A stretch of 64,000 nucleotides of DNA, from the NCBI GenBank assembly GCA_017398125.1, contig JAFQHE010000062.1, positions 20,855-84,854 on the forward strand, in the 5' to 3' direction. The notes beneath the pieces were generated by a model. That model was given only the letters and a program-made list of their open reading frames with translations. It was not told where the DNA came from and made no database searches. This DNA comes from Bacteroidales bacterium (GTDB taxonomy: Bacteria > Bacteroidota > Bacteroidia > Bacteroidales > UBA932). This document shows, one piece after another, positions 35,236 to 44,177 of this stretch. Position numbers and translations under genes: made by a program. The stretch's first letter is position 1. Every line of letters begins with the position of its first letter.

Positions 35236-35892
35236 TTAGTTTTGAGCCTCCTCACTCGCGTTTGCAGCCTCCTGAACCTCCTCTACAGGTTGTTCAGCAT
35301 CAGCCTTTACGTTATTTTTATTAGCCTCACAAAATGCCTTGTAGGCATTCTCAATAACATCACAGTATGCTCTTGAAGTAATTGTAGAAGCAGTGATCGC
35401 ATCAATGTCACCACCATCTTTCTTTACCGACAGCTTGAAGTTTGGATCAGCCGGATTCCTGCCCTCGAACTGAGTTACAAAATGGCTCTGGCTGTCATCA
35501 ATCTTCGCGCCCAAACCTGGAGTCTCCGCATGGGAAATTACAGATGTCTTTACAAGTGAACCGTCTGGTTTGAAACCTACCATCAAAGTAATGTTTCCGC
35601 CGAATCCTTTTGAAGAAGAGGCCTCAATTGCATAACCTACAATCTCCTCACCCTTCTTTGCCGGATAGACATTCGATTTCTTGCCGTCAACCTCAACTGT
35701 GAACATTTCAGCAGAAGGAGCATTGTCAAACTCTGGCACAACTCCTCCAATTGCACCATTGATTTTAGCGATCTGAGCTGCATCAATAGGCTCTTTTGTC
35801 AGTGCATAAACACCACCCAACACTGCAGATGCAATAAGGCATACTGCGAACAGTGTTACTGACATATTTACAAATGTAGATTCTCTTGCCAT
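35236..35892 (-). CDS. rnfG: Rnf electron transport complex subunit G
   Basis: Periplasm-facing flavoprotein subunit, 218 residues, with one N-terminal membrane anchor (FVNMSVTLFAVCLIASAVLGG) and an FMN-binding domain. The covalent FMN attachment motif is ITASTITS, where the second Thr of the S/T-x-T-x-T-S pattern carries FMN by phosphoester in the family. The last 20 residues are acidic and rich in Ala and Glu. Its start codon overlaps the rnfD stop by 1 bp, indicating coupled translation. Confidence 0.95.
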   Translation of the reverse strand: MARESTFVNMSVTLFAVCLIASAVLGGVYALTKEPIDAAQIAKINGAIGGVVPEFDNAPSAEMFTVEVDGKKSNVYPAKKGEEIVGYAIEASSSKGFGGNITLMVGFKPDGSLVKTSVISHAETPGLGAKIDDSQSHFVTQFEGRNPADPNFKLSVKKDGGDIDAITASTITSRAYCDVIENAYKAFCEANKNNVKADAEQPVEEVQEAANASEEAQN

Positions 35893-36887
35893 TATTTTGC
35901 CTCCTTTGCGAAACGTTTAGGTTTAACATACATATTGATTAGAGGAACAGTTGCGTTCATGATAAGAATCGCAAATGAGATACCCTCAGGATAAGCACCG
36001 AATTCACGGATAAGTATTGTAATGACACCTATACCGACACCAAAGATTATCATACCCTTCTCGCTCATAGGAGAGGTAACATAGTCTGTAGCCATAAAGA
36101 TTGAACCCAACAACATACCACCTGTTAGAAGGTTGAAGATTGGATCTGTAAACTGGTCAGGGTTGCACAACCATAGAATTCCTGAGAATACAAACACTGT
36201 AGCCCAAATGGAAAGGGTTATGTGAGGTTTGATGACTCTTCTTACAAGAAGATATACAAAGCCCAACAAAAGGGCAATTGCAGATACCTCACCGGCAGAA
36301 CCGACCCTCGCAAACAGCAATTGTGAATATGAAAGCGACGGGTTCTGTGCAAAAATCTCGCTTACAGGAGTTCCTGCAGCAACAGCCTCCTTAACCAATG
36401 CCAATGGAGTTGCACCGGAAGCTGCATCCAAAGATGCACCAAAGAAAGAAGCCGGAGCTGTCCAATCTGTCATAAGCACAGGGAATGAAACCAATAGAAA
36501 TACACGGCCTACCAATGCAGGGTTGAACAAGTTCTGTCCCAAGCCGCCAAAAGTCATCTTAGCAACACCGATAGCTACAATGGCACCGATTACCATAAGC
36601 CACCAAGGTGAGTTTGGCGGAAGGTTAAGAGCCAAAAGCACACCTGTAAGTGCTGCTGAATAGTCGCAAATTGTACATTTGCCCTTAAGAAGGAATTTCT
36701 GGATAAGAAACTCCACCAACATACATGAGATTACGCCAACCAATACCAATTTGATTGCCGAGAATCCGAAGTAATATATCGAAACCGCAACTGCAGGGAG
36801 CAATGCAATGATCACATCCCTCATCAAGTTTCTGGTATTTTCCTTTCCGTGAATGTGCGGAGAAGGTGATACAAGCAGTTTTTTCAT
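35892..36887 (-). CDS. rnfD: Rnf electron transport complex subunit D
   Basis: Polytopic membrane subunit homologous to NqrB, 331 residues with about nine or ten hydrophobic helices. The FMN attachment motif SGATPLA (about residue 155) is present. It opens with LLVSPSPHIHGKENTRNLMRDV, the conserved RnfD N-terminus, and contains GGLGQNLFNPALVGRVFLL. It lies between rnfC and rnfG. In the family this subunit contributes to the ion path. Confidence 0.96.
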   Translation of the reverse strand: MKKLLVSPSPHIHGKENTRNLMRDVIIALLPAVAVSIYYFGFSAIKLVLVGVISCMLVEFLIQKFLLKGKCTICDYSAALTGVLLALNLPPNSPWWLMVIGAIVAIGVAKMTFGGLGQNLFNPALVGRVFLLVSFPVLMTDWTAPASFFGASLDAASGATPLALVKEAVAAGTPVSEIFAQNPSLSYSQLLFARVGSAGEVSAIALLLGFVYLLVRRVIKPHITLSIWATVFVFSGILWLCNPDQFTDPIFNLLTGGMLLGSIFMATDYVTSPMSEKGMIIFGVGIGVITILIREFGAYPEGISFAILIMNATVPLINMYVKPKRFAKEAK

Positions 36888-36914
36888 TCTTAGTTGTTTA
36901 AATTAGATTAACTG

Positions 36915-38246
36915 TTATTTCTTAGGACGGCTACGCATGATACCCATAACTTTTGCCTTACCAAATCTTATACTATCCAATAGAGGAATGTATGCAGGAC
37001 ATGTGAACTGGCAACAGCCGCACTCAATACAATCATAGATGAAATGAGCCTCAGCATCATCCCAACGGGCAACCTTGCTCAATTTGTTCAAAAGATAAGG
37101 CTCAAGACCCATAGGACAAGCACTTACACATTTGCCGCATCTGATACAATTGCTCTCCTCCTTTCTCTTTGTCTGATCCTCTGTCAAGTAGAGTACAGAA
37201 GATGATCCTTTAAGAGTAGGGGCATCAAGATTGGCCATAGCTTTACCCATCATAGGGCCACCGCTGATAACCTTTGCAGCATTCTCAGGAATACCGCCGG
37301 TAACCTCAATTATCTTGCTGATAGGGGTACCTACCCTATGCTTGTAGTTCTTTTGCACATTGCTGCACTGTCCGGTAACAGTAAGAATACCCTCAAATAG
37401 AGGTTTGTTCTTTTGAACAGCCTCATAGACTGCCAAAGCAGTACCAACATTCTGCACAACAGCACCTGTATCAATTGGAAGACCCTTTGAAGGAACCCTT
37501 CTTCCAACAACAGCATCAATCAACTGTTTCTCACCTCCTTGCGGATATTTTTTCTTCAATACCACAACTTTGATCTGAGGGTATGCAGATGCATATTTGT
37601 TAAGAATCTCAATGGCTTTTGGCTTATTCTCCTCAATTCCGATGAATCCTTGTGTAACATTCAGAGCTTTCATCATGATTGATGCACCTATAAGCACCTG
37701 CTCTGGCATCTCAACCAATACTCTATAGTCAGATGTAAGATATGGCTCACACTCTGCAGCATTAATAATAAGGAACTCAGCCTTTTTACCTGGAGGAGGT
37801 GAAAGTTTAACGTTGGTTGGGAATGTTGCACCACCCAAACCTACGACTCCACACTCTTGGATTTTTGCAATAATCTCTTTGGAGTCGAGCTTGATCTCTT
37901 TTACAATTGCATCCGAACGGTCAATTGTATCCACCCACTCATCTCCCTCAACAGTAATTACAACTGCTTTGCAAGGATTGCCGGCCAAATCTTTGATTGT
38001 ATCAATTGCCTTGACAGTACCGCTTACAGATGAGTGTACCGGAGCAGAGATGAAACCACTTGCATTAGCTATAAGCTGGCCAACCTTTACTTTGTCTCCA
38101 ACCGCAACAATCGGCTCTGCTGGAGCACCCAAATGTTGCGACATAGAGATATATGCTGTTTCAGGAATCGGGAAATTCTCAATAGCCGCATCACAAGAGA
38201 TCTTGTTATCAGCAGGATGAACTCCACCTAGCGAAAATGTTTTCAT
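36915..38246 (-). CDS. rnfC: Rnf electron transport complex subunit C
   Basis: Peripheral NADH-binding subunit, 443 residues, related to NqrA and the NuoF flavin fold. GGATFPTNVKLSPPPGK and INAAECEPYLTSDYR are the nucleotide-binding segments, and GGGGAxF-type glycine motifs are partly kept as GLGGATF. Two [4Fe-4S] motifs, CIRCGKCVSACP and CIECGCCQFTCP, are near the C-terminus. There is no long C-terminal repeat region as in some proteobacterial RnfC. It sits 33 bp after rnfB. Confidence 0.97.
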   Translation of the reverse strand: MKTFSLGGVHPADNKISCDAAIENFPIPETAYISMSQHLGAPAEPIVAVGDKVKVGQLIANASGFISAPVHSSVSGTVKAIDTIKDLAGNPCKAVVITVEGDEWVDTIDRSDAIVKEIKLDSKEIIAKIQECGVVGLGGATFPTNVKLSPPPGKKAEFLIINAAECEPYLTSDYRVLVEMPEQVLIGASIMMKALNVTQGFIGIEENKPKAIEILNKYASAYPQIKVVVLKKKYPQGGEKQLIDAVVGRRVPSKGLPIDTGAVVQNVGTALAVYEAVQKNKPLFEGILTVTGQCSNVQKNYKHRVGTPISKIIEVTGGIPENAAKVISGGPMMGKAMANLDAPTLKGSSSVLYLTEDQTKRKEESNCIRCGKCVSACPMGLEPYLLNKLSKVARWDDAEAHFIYDCIECGCCQFTCPAYIPLLDSIRFGKAKVMGIMRSRPKK

Positions 38247-38279
38247 ATATCTGTTAGTTTTTTAATCTGTTTAGTTATT

Positions 38280-39197
38280 TTAAGCCTCTTTTTTCTCAGC
38301 AACCGGAACAGCAACTGGAGCCGGTTCTGCAGGAGCAGCAGCAGGTGCCGCTGGAGCAGCAGCCGGTTTCGGAGGTCTCGGAGGGAAGTTTACAGCATGG
38401 ATGGCACCGGTAGGACACTCAGCCACACATTTGGTACACAATTTACATTTGTTGAAATCGATGTAAGCGACGTTGTTTTCAACTGTAATAGCGCCGAAAG
38501 GACACACCTTGGCACATTTTCCACAACCGATACAAGCGGCAGTACAAGCTTTTCTCGCAACTCCGCCCTTATCCTTATTAATACATGAAACAAATACCCT
38601 GCGTGATTTAGGACCTTTGTTTCTCAATTCAATTACACCTTTAGGACATGCTTTTACACAAGCACCGCAGGCTGTACATTTCTCATCATCAACTACAGGC
38701 AATCCGGTAGCAGGATCCATAGAGATTGCGCCAAAGTTACAAGCATTTATACAGTCACCTTTTCCAAGACAACCATACTTGCAACCTGTATCACCAGGAT
38801 ACAAGGCACTCATAATTGCACAAGAAGCGGCACCATCGTAAACATTTGTCTTAGGACGTTTGTCGCAGCTTCCGGCACATCTTACAACAGCTACCATTGG
38901 AGCTTTCTCAGCAACTTCAAAGCCAAGAGCTCCGGCAATTTTCTGCATTACAGGGTTGCCACCGACTGGACAGTAAAGACTGTCAAGATTCTCAGCCTTC
39001 GTACAAGCCTCAGCAAAGGCTCTACAACCGGCCTGACCGCAACCACCGCAATTCGCACCGGGCATAAGAGCCTCCACGATGTCAATGCGCGGATCCTCTT
39101 CTACCTTGAATTTTTGCGCTACAAAATAAAGCACAACAGCCAGCAAAAGTCCAAGAAGACTTAGGCTGACTACGGTAAAAATAATAGTAGTACTCAT
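38280..39197 (-). CDS. rnfB: Rnf electron transport complex subunit B
   Basis: Electron-entry subunit that accepts from ferredoxin, 305 residues. An N-terminal membrane helix (residues about 5-27) is followed by the Fe-S domain ANCGGCGQAGCRAFAEAC. Four further ferredoxin-type clusters are visible: CKYGCLGKGDCINAC, CTACGACVKACP, CIGCGKCAKVCP and CKLCTKCVAECP. The C-terminus is a Pro/Ala-rich linker of about 40 residues ending in EKKEA, of low complexity. First rnf gene proper, 22 bp after the RseC-like gene. Confidence 0.97.
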   Translation of the reverse strand: MSTTIIFTVVSLSLLGLLLAVVLYFVAQKFKVEEDPRIDIVEALMPGANCGGCGQAGCRAFAEACTKAENLDSLYCPVGGNPVMQKIAGALGFEVAEKAPMVAVVRCAGSCDKRPKTNVYDGAASCAIMSALYPGDTGCKYGCLGKGDCINACNFGAISMDPATGLPVVDDEKCTACGACVKACPKGVIELRNKGPKSRRVFVSCINKDKGGVARKACTAACIGCGKCAKVCPFGAITVENNVAYIDFNKCKLCTKCVAECPTGAIHAVNFPPRPPKPAAAPAAPAAAPAEPAPVAVPVAEKKEA

Positions 39198-39219
39198 TAA
39201 AATTTAAGTTTATTGATAT

Positions 39220-39648
39220 TTAGTGTTTCTTTTCAATTGCAAAGGTGAACTCCTTGGCCAGTCTGTCCTTGAACAAAAACACTCCAACATAGTAGAGGCT
39301 GATTCCCAGAATGGCCATTAGCCCAGCACCCAACTCACTGAAATTTAAGTAAGGCAAAGATAATAATAAAATCATTAAAATAATCAAAGGAATTACATAA
39401 GAAATCCATACGGCACGCAATCCCAGAGTTTTCTTCATCACAACCAGAACCTCCTCTCCAACTTGATACACTTCACTTGAATTACGGTGTATTTTTATTG
39501 TCTTTATGGACATATCACTCATAGTGCATGCCGATTTTGCATGACAAGCCGCACACATCGACTTGTTCAAAATCTCCACATAAATATCTGTTGGTGTTAT
39601 TTGTGTGACCACACCTTCATGGTCTATTGTCTTGTTACGCCTGCTCAT
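39220..39648 (-). CDS. RseC/MucC-family membrane protein (SoxR-reducing system type)
   Basis: A 142-residue protein with an N-terminal cysteine cluster (MCAACHAKSACTMSDM) and two membrane helices (about residues 75-125). The RseC family is linked to Rnf in proteobacteria, where RsxABCDGE and RseC keep SoxR reduced. In Bacteroidota it commonly heads the rnf operon. ATG 39648 is preferred over the adjacent TTG at 39651. It lies 22 bp before rnfB and 32 bp after the DUF3108 gene. TAAATTTG (39656-39663, minus) is very close to the start, so a promoter there would leave almost no leader. Confidence 0.88.
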   Translation of the reverse strand: MSRRNKTIDHEGVVTQITPTDIYVEILNKSMCAACHAKSACTMSDMSIKTIKIHRNSSEVYQVGEEVLVVMKKTLGLRAVWISYVIPLIILMILLLSLPYLNFSELGAGLMAILGISLYYVGVFLFKDRLAKEFTFAIEKKH

Positions 39649-39680
39649 CAAAGGTCAAATTTAATGTTCTGATTAGAATA

Positions 39681-40520
39681 TCATTTTTTTACTTTACTAT
39701 CCAAAGGGTACTTCAGATTCTCCCATTTTGTCAGCCTGCCATACACCTTGCCCACAAGTATTTTGGATTCAAACATAAGCGGAATCTTGTTCTTGTCATC
39801 TGTAACCCATACAAAAAGTTCATCCTTTCCGGTAAACACCTCTCCGGCAACCAGCCTTACTGCAAACTTCATGGTATTGTATGTTCCCATACCCGGCACC
39901 TTCTTTACCTCCTTGCCCTTATAGACAAAATAGAGGTCAAAGATCTCTCGGTCAATTGCAAATGAGATAGGTTGCTTCTCATCTACAGGAACATTGTTAA
40001 AATCAAGAGTTCTGCTGACAAAGTATAGTGTTACAAGATCATAGGTATTATACCGTCCGGGAAGAATCGAATCCTTTTCGGGATAATCCTTTTTCTTTGT
40101 AACAGCATGAATCTCGTAGGTATCATTGTTGAAGGTATAGTTGTTTATCATCCTGTACTTTCCCTCAAGAGTATTCCTGTAGAATTTGTAAGGCCGCAGG
40201 GTCTTCTCGTCAAAATGCGACTCAAAATGCTCTCTCACGGTAAAGAACATATCATAAAACTTATATGTATATCCTTTAACTACAGGATTATACACCCCAT
40301 TTTCATAATTCAGGGTAACAACGCCCTCTCCTACATCAGTATTGATTCCACCCCACGTATAGCTCAAAACATAAGTAAGCTTCTCACCCTTCTTGAAAGG
40401 GAGCTCCCTGGCAGTCGTATCTGTCTGGGCAAAAATGGAATTGACAAAAAGGAGGGCGGCAAAGGCCACCAATATTCCCACTCTTCTTCCTGACACATTA
40501 CAATTTTCTCTTATCACCAT
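39681..40520 (-). CDS. DUF3108-containing periplasmic protein
   Basis: A 279-residue protein with a Sec signal (MVIRENCNVSGRRVGILVAFAALLFVNSIFAQ). ATG 40520 is chosen because the longer frame (from 40595) overlaps dnaB and would bury the signal. The mature part matches DUF3108, a beta-rich domain of unknown function: LPFKKGEKLTYVLSYTWGGI near the N-terminus and GKVYGRLTKWENLKYPLDS at the end. It is expected in the periplasm or at the outer membrane. It lies 43 bp after dnaB on the same strand. Confidence 0.87.
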   Translation of the reverse strand: MVIRENCNVSGRRVGILVAFAALLFVNSIFAQTDTTARELPFKKGEKLTYVLSYTWGGINTDVGEGVVTLNYENGVYNPVVKGYTYKFYDMFFTVREHFESHFDEKTLRPYKFYRNTLEGKYRMINNYTFNNDTYEIHAVTKKKDYPEKDSILPGRYNTYDLVTLYFVSRTLDFNNVPVDEKQPISFAIDREIFDLYFVYKGKEVKKVPGMGTYNTMKFAVRLVAGEVFTGKDELFVWVTDDKNKIPLMFESKILVGKVYGRLTKWENLKYPLDSKVKK

Positions 40521-40563
40521 CTTCAATACCTCCTCAATAACAAATATCAATATCAGACAATCC

Positions 40564-42072
40564 TTAACTGAAATCAGGATTGTTGCCAAAGTCATCGCCT
40601 CCTGCAGTCATCTCATTCATGCGCGATGCCGTATAGGCAGCCTCACCAGGCACATCAACATTCAATGCCACATCGGTCACATCAACAAAACGCACCTCTG
40701 AGTTACGGAATTTCATCTTCACATCACATACGGCACCATTACGGTGTTTTGCTATGATAATATCGGTCAATCCGGCCTGCGACGGATCCTCAGTCATTCC
40801 GTAATAATCGGGTCTGTGAATGAACATTACAATATCTGCATCCTGCTCAATCGCACCCGATTCCCTCAAGTCGCTCAACTGGGGTCTTTTGGCCCCACCA
40901 CGGGTCTCTACGGCACGGCTCAACTGGGAAAGTGCCAGAATCGGAACATCCAGCTCCTTTGCGATAGCCTTCAGCGACCTTGAAATAGCCGAAACCTCCT
41001 GCTCCCTCATTGCCTTAAGCTCCGGAGGTCCTGACATAAGCTGAAGATAATCAATAATGATCATCTTTACACCGGCAGAAGAGACAAGACGCCTCGCTTT
41101 TGAACGGAACTCGTATATCGACAATGATGGAGTATCATCAATATAGAGCGGAGCCTGAGACAAGGCATTCAGCCTCACATTCAGCTGTTCCCACTCATAC
41201 AGTTCAAGCTTCTTGCCACCCTTTATCTTATCGGCAGAGAGGCCTGTCTCACTGATCATCAACCTCTTTACAAGCTGTTTTGATGCCATCTCCAGAGAGA
41301 AAAAGGCCACCGGCACATTGTGCTCCACAGCCATATTTCTTGCCATTGTAAGCACAAAGGCTGTCTTACCCATAGACGGACGCGCAGCAATAATGACAAG
41401 ATCCGACGGCTGCCATCCCAATGTTACCCTGTCAATGCCGGTATAACCGCTTGGAACACCACTCAAGCCATCCTCCCTCATCTGTACCGACTGAAGATCA
41501 TCAATCGCCTCATTGATAACATCCTGCACAGACTGTGTCTCCCGCTTCATATTTCTGTCGGCGAGGGTAAAGATTTTCTGCTGTGTATTGTCAAGCAGGT
41601 CATCAACACCTGTAGCATCGTCATAAGCCTCCTTCTGAACCTCATAGGAGATTGAAATCAGCTCTCTCTGAATATACTTCTGAACAAGAATCTTTGTATG
41701 ATAATCAAGATGCGCAGCTGCTCCGATCTTCATACTGAGTTGGCTCAAATAATATGGACCACCGACAAGCTCAAGATCATCAGTCTTCTTGAGTTCCTCA
41801 GCAACTGTATATATATCGACCGCATCATGTCTCATGGCCAATGCCGATATTGCTTTGAATATCTTTCTGTTGGCCTCTTTGTAAAAACATTCGGGCACAA
41901 GCACGTCAATAACATCTGCGACTGAATTTGGTTCAAGCAAAAGCGAACCAAGAACAGCCTCCTCAATATCTATTGCCTGAGGCGGTTTCCGTCCCGACTC
42001 CAATCCCATGAACTCAAGATTCTTTATCTGGTTGGAACCACCAGTCCCCCTTTTCCCACTTGTTTTTGCCAT
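40564..42072 (-). CDS. dnaB: Replicative DNA helicase DnaB
   Basis: Hexameric 5'-3' replicative helicase, 502 residues. The N-terminal helical domain (about 25-130) contains DIEEAVLGSLLLEP. The RecA-like domain carries Walker A ARPSMGKTAF with K236, Walker B IIIDYLQLM and the C-terminal LSQLSRAVE, SDLRESGAIEQDADIV and ETRGGAKRPQ motifs. No intein is present. A strong terminator of the upstream gene lies just before its start, so its promoter must be in the roughly 30-40 bp before the ATG or be read-through. Confidence 0.98.
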   Translation of the reverse strand: MAKTSGKRGTGGSNQIKNLEFMGLESGRKPPQAIDIEEAVLGSLLLEPNSVADVIDVLVPECFYKEANRKIFKAISALAMRHDAVDIYTVAEELKKTDDLELVGGPYYLSQLSMKIGAAAHLDYHTKILVQKYIQRELISISYEVQKEAYDDATGVDDLLDNTQQKIFTLADRNMKRETQSVQDVINEAIDDLQSVQMREDGLSGVPSGYTGIDRVTLGWQPSDLVIIAARPSMGKTAFVLTMARNMAVEHNVPVAFFSLEMASKQLVKRLMISETGLSADKIKGGKKLELYEWEQLNVRLNALSQAPLYIDDTPSLSIYEFRSKARRLVSSAGVKMIIIDYLQLMSGPPELKAMREQEVSAISRSLKAIAKELDVPILALSQLSRAVETRGGAKRPQLSDLRESGAIEQDADIVMFIHRPDYYGMTEDPSQAGLTDIIIAKHRNGAVCDVKMKFRNSEVRFVDVTDVALNVDVPGEAAYTASRMNEMTAGGDDFGNNPDFS

Positions 42073-42099
42073 TATACTGTACTATTTCATAAATGATTA

Positions 42100-42147
42100 C
42101 AAAAAAACACCCTCGCCAATGGTGAGAACCAAAGGCAGAGGATGTTT
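42100..42147 (-). terminator. Terminator after the M23-MerR-Nif3-zinc-ribbon operon
   Basis: On the minus strand a long stem (AAACATCCTC with GAGGGTGTTT, plus an inner GCC/GGC after a bulge) is followed by seven T residues. Confidence 0.85.
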
Positions 42148-42197
42148 CTTCTATATCTCCCTATCAAAACCCGTAAAGGTCTATAAATGACAACAGA

Positions 42198-43019
42198 CTA
42201 CTCGTTCTCAAACTCCGGATTGACAAGAATCCTTCCGCAATACTCGCAAACTATAATCTTTTTGCTTGAAGCAATATCCAACTGTCTTTGAGGTGGTATC
42301 TTGTTGAAGCAGCCACCGCAAGCATCTCTCTTAACAGTAACCACAGCAAGTTTATTACGGGTATTTGACCTCACCTTCTTATACGCATTCAACAATCTTA
42401 CCTCTATCTGAGACTGTATCTCCTCAGACTCCTTCAAAAGGATCTCCTCATCCTTCTGTGTCTCCTCGATGATTGACTCAAGTTCCTGCTTCTTGTTGAC
42501 AAGATCTATTTTTCTTCCCTCAAGAAGCTCATTTGCTGCTGCCAAAGCCTCTTTCTTCTCAGCCACCGAACGGGTGCTGTCCTTAATTTTCTTTTCAGAA
42601 AGTTGTCTATCAAGATCCTGATACTCAATCTCCTTTGACAAAGAGTCATACTCTCTGTTATTCTTTACATTATTTCTTTGAGCCTCATATTTCTCAATAA
42701 GAGACTTACTTGTAACAATATCTTGCTTCTTTTGTGCGATAAAGGCCTCAGTATCTGCAATCTCTTTGCTCAAATTGGAAATGCGGGTCTCCAATCCTGC
42801 AATATCATCCTCCAAATCCTGTACTTCCAAAGGAAGCTCTCCCCTCAACAAATAAATTTTATCTATTTTTGAATCAGTCTGTTGAAGTCGGTACAACAAC
42901 TTCAGTCTGGTCTCCATGCTCATATCGGAATCCAGATTCTTAGCAATCTGCAATGACGCAAAAGTCTCACCCTCCACTATTGGAGTTGCAATTGTGTTAT
43001 TCTTTTTACCTGTAGCCAT
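42198..43019 (-). CDS. C4-type zinc-ribbon coiled-coil protein
   Basis: A 273-residue protein. The central part (about residues 40-215) is a long antiparallel coiled coil rich in Glu, Lys and Leu (LEDDIAGLETRISNLSKEI, LVNKKQELESIIEE). The C-terminus is a zinc ribbon with CGGC (DACGGCFNKIPP) and CEYCGRIL. This is the CT398/FlgZ-like architecture, with proposed nucleic-acid or sigma-factor-related roles in distant homologues and no settled function in Bacteroidota. It follows the Nif3-like gene by 9 bp, a pairing seen widely in the phylum. Confidence 0.88.
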   Translation of the reverse strand: MATGKKNNTIATPIVEGETFASLQIAKNLDSDMSMETRLKLLYRLQQTDSKIDKIYLLRGELPLEVQDLEDDIAGLETRISNLSKEIADTEAFIAQKKQDIVTSKSLIEKYEAQRNNVKNNREYDSLSKEIEYQDLDRQLSEKKIKDSTRSVAEKKEALAAANELLEGRKIDLVNKKQELESIIEETQKDEEILLKESEEIQSQIEVRLLNAYKKVRSNTRNKLAVVTVKRDACGGCFNKIPPQRQLDIASSKKIIVCEYCGRILVNPEFENE

Positions 43020-43028
43020 AATTCAGCT

Positions 43029-43790
43029 TTAATAGTAATATATAGGATTATTATTTCTTCTACTTATACAAACGGCAAAGTTAGGAAATTTTTTGCAAAG
43101 TAAATCTGCAAATAGACCAACAACATCATATTCGCTCAAATAATGGCCAATATCCATAACCATAAATCCCCTCTCACAGTAGAATTCGTGGTATGTAATA
43201 TCGCCAGTAATGTAGGCCTGAGCCCCTTCTGCCATTGCATCAGCAATAAAAGAGCGTCCGCTTCCTCCACATACGGCTACCCTCGAAATTTTATCTTCAA
43301 CCGGAGCCGAGCAGCGTACATGCTCTGCCCCAAATTTTTCCTTAACCATAACAACAAGGTCTCTCCACTCAAGCGGCTCCTTAAGGTTACCGACAAGACC
43401 CAACTGCTCCTGATTGAGAGGCTTTGTCTGGACAAGCCCCAGCTTGGCAGCCATCAGCCCGCTTACGCCATCTGCCGCCTTATCCATATTGGTATGTGCC
43501 GCATAGATGGCTATATCACTCTTCAATGCCTTTGAGACAATTCTTCCGACAGCATTTGACGGAGTAATTGACTTAAGGCCTTTAAATATCAGAGGATGGT
43601 GGGTAACAATAATGTCACAGCCGAGTTCAATTGCCTCATCAAGCACCTCTTCTGTACAGTCAAGGGCAATCAGAGCCCTCTTCACCTCACGTTGCGGATC
43701 TCCCACAGAAAAGCCGCAATTGTCCCAACTCTCCTGAAGAGCCAAAGGGGCAAACTCCTCTATAGGAGCAATAAGTTCACACGCCTTCAT
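43029..43790 (-). CDS. Nif3/YbgI-family dinuclear metal-binding protein
   Basis: A 253-residue Nif3-like protein, the short form without the roughly 110-residue PII-like insertion found in many homologues. ATG 43790 (MKACELIAPIEEFAPLALQESWDN) matches the family start; a TTG at 43796 is ignored. Metal-ligand motifs are VTHHPLIFKG, AAHTNMDKAADGVS (YAAHTNMD) and DITYHEF plus DIGHYLSEYD. It is sometimes annotated as a GTP cyclohydrolase 1 type 2 homologue, but the biological reaction is unproven. Co-transcribed with the zinc-ribbon gene. Confidence 0.9.
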   Translation of the reverse strand: MKACELIAPIEEFAPLALQESWDNCGFSVGDPQREVKRALIALDCTEEVLDEAIELGCDIIVTHHPLIFKGLKSITPSNAVGRIVSKALKSDIAIYAAHTNMDKAADGVSGLMAAKLGLVQTKPLNQEQLGLVGNLKEPLEWRDLVVMVKEKFGAEHVRCSAPVEDKISRVAVCGGSGRSFIADAMAEGAQAYITGDITYHEFYCERGFMVMDIGHYLSEYDVVGLFADLLCKKFPNFAVCISRRNNNPIYYY

Positions 43791-43810
43791 ATACAATTCT
43801 TTAATGACAA

Positions 43811-44164
43811 TTACTCCTCATTCACCTTCAGTTGTGCCGAAATTTCAAGCAGCCTCTCCTTTATGGAGGTGAGTTTCGATATAACCTCAACCCTTCTGTC
43901 GGCACCTGTAATATTATCCTTCATCCTCTTTGCCGCGCCATCAAGGGTCATACCATTCTCCTTTACCAAATGATAGATAACCTTAAAATTGGCCAGATCC
44001 TGGGCTGTAAAGAGCCTGTTGCCCTTCTTGTTCCTTGCAGGCTTAATAAAATCGGGGAACTTCTGTGCCCAGAAACGCACAAGCGATGTGCTCTCTCCCA
44101 AAATTTCAGAAACCTCACCTATTGTATAATAAAGTTTCTCTATACTCTTCTCCTTGTAAGGCAT
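43811..44164 (-). CDS. MerR-family transcriptional regulator
   Basis: A 117-residue DNA-binding protein. A winged helix-turn-helix of MerR type is at residues 8-75 (YYTIGEVSEILGESTSLVRFWAQKFPDF, followed by RLFTAQDLANFKVIYHLV). A short C-terminal coiled coil follows, with no effector-binding domain and no cysteines for metals. The target is unknown. It sits between the M23 pair (13 bp upstream) and the Nif3-like gene (20 bp downstream) in one operon. Confidence 0.9.
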   Translation of the reverse strand: MPYKEKSIEKLYYTIGEVSEILGESTSLVRFWAQKFPDFIKPARNKKGNRLFTAQDLANFKVIYHLVKENGMTLDGAAKRMKDNITGADRRVEVISKLTSIKERLLEISAQLKVNEE

Positions 44165-44177
44165 AACTGTAAAATTA

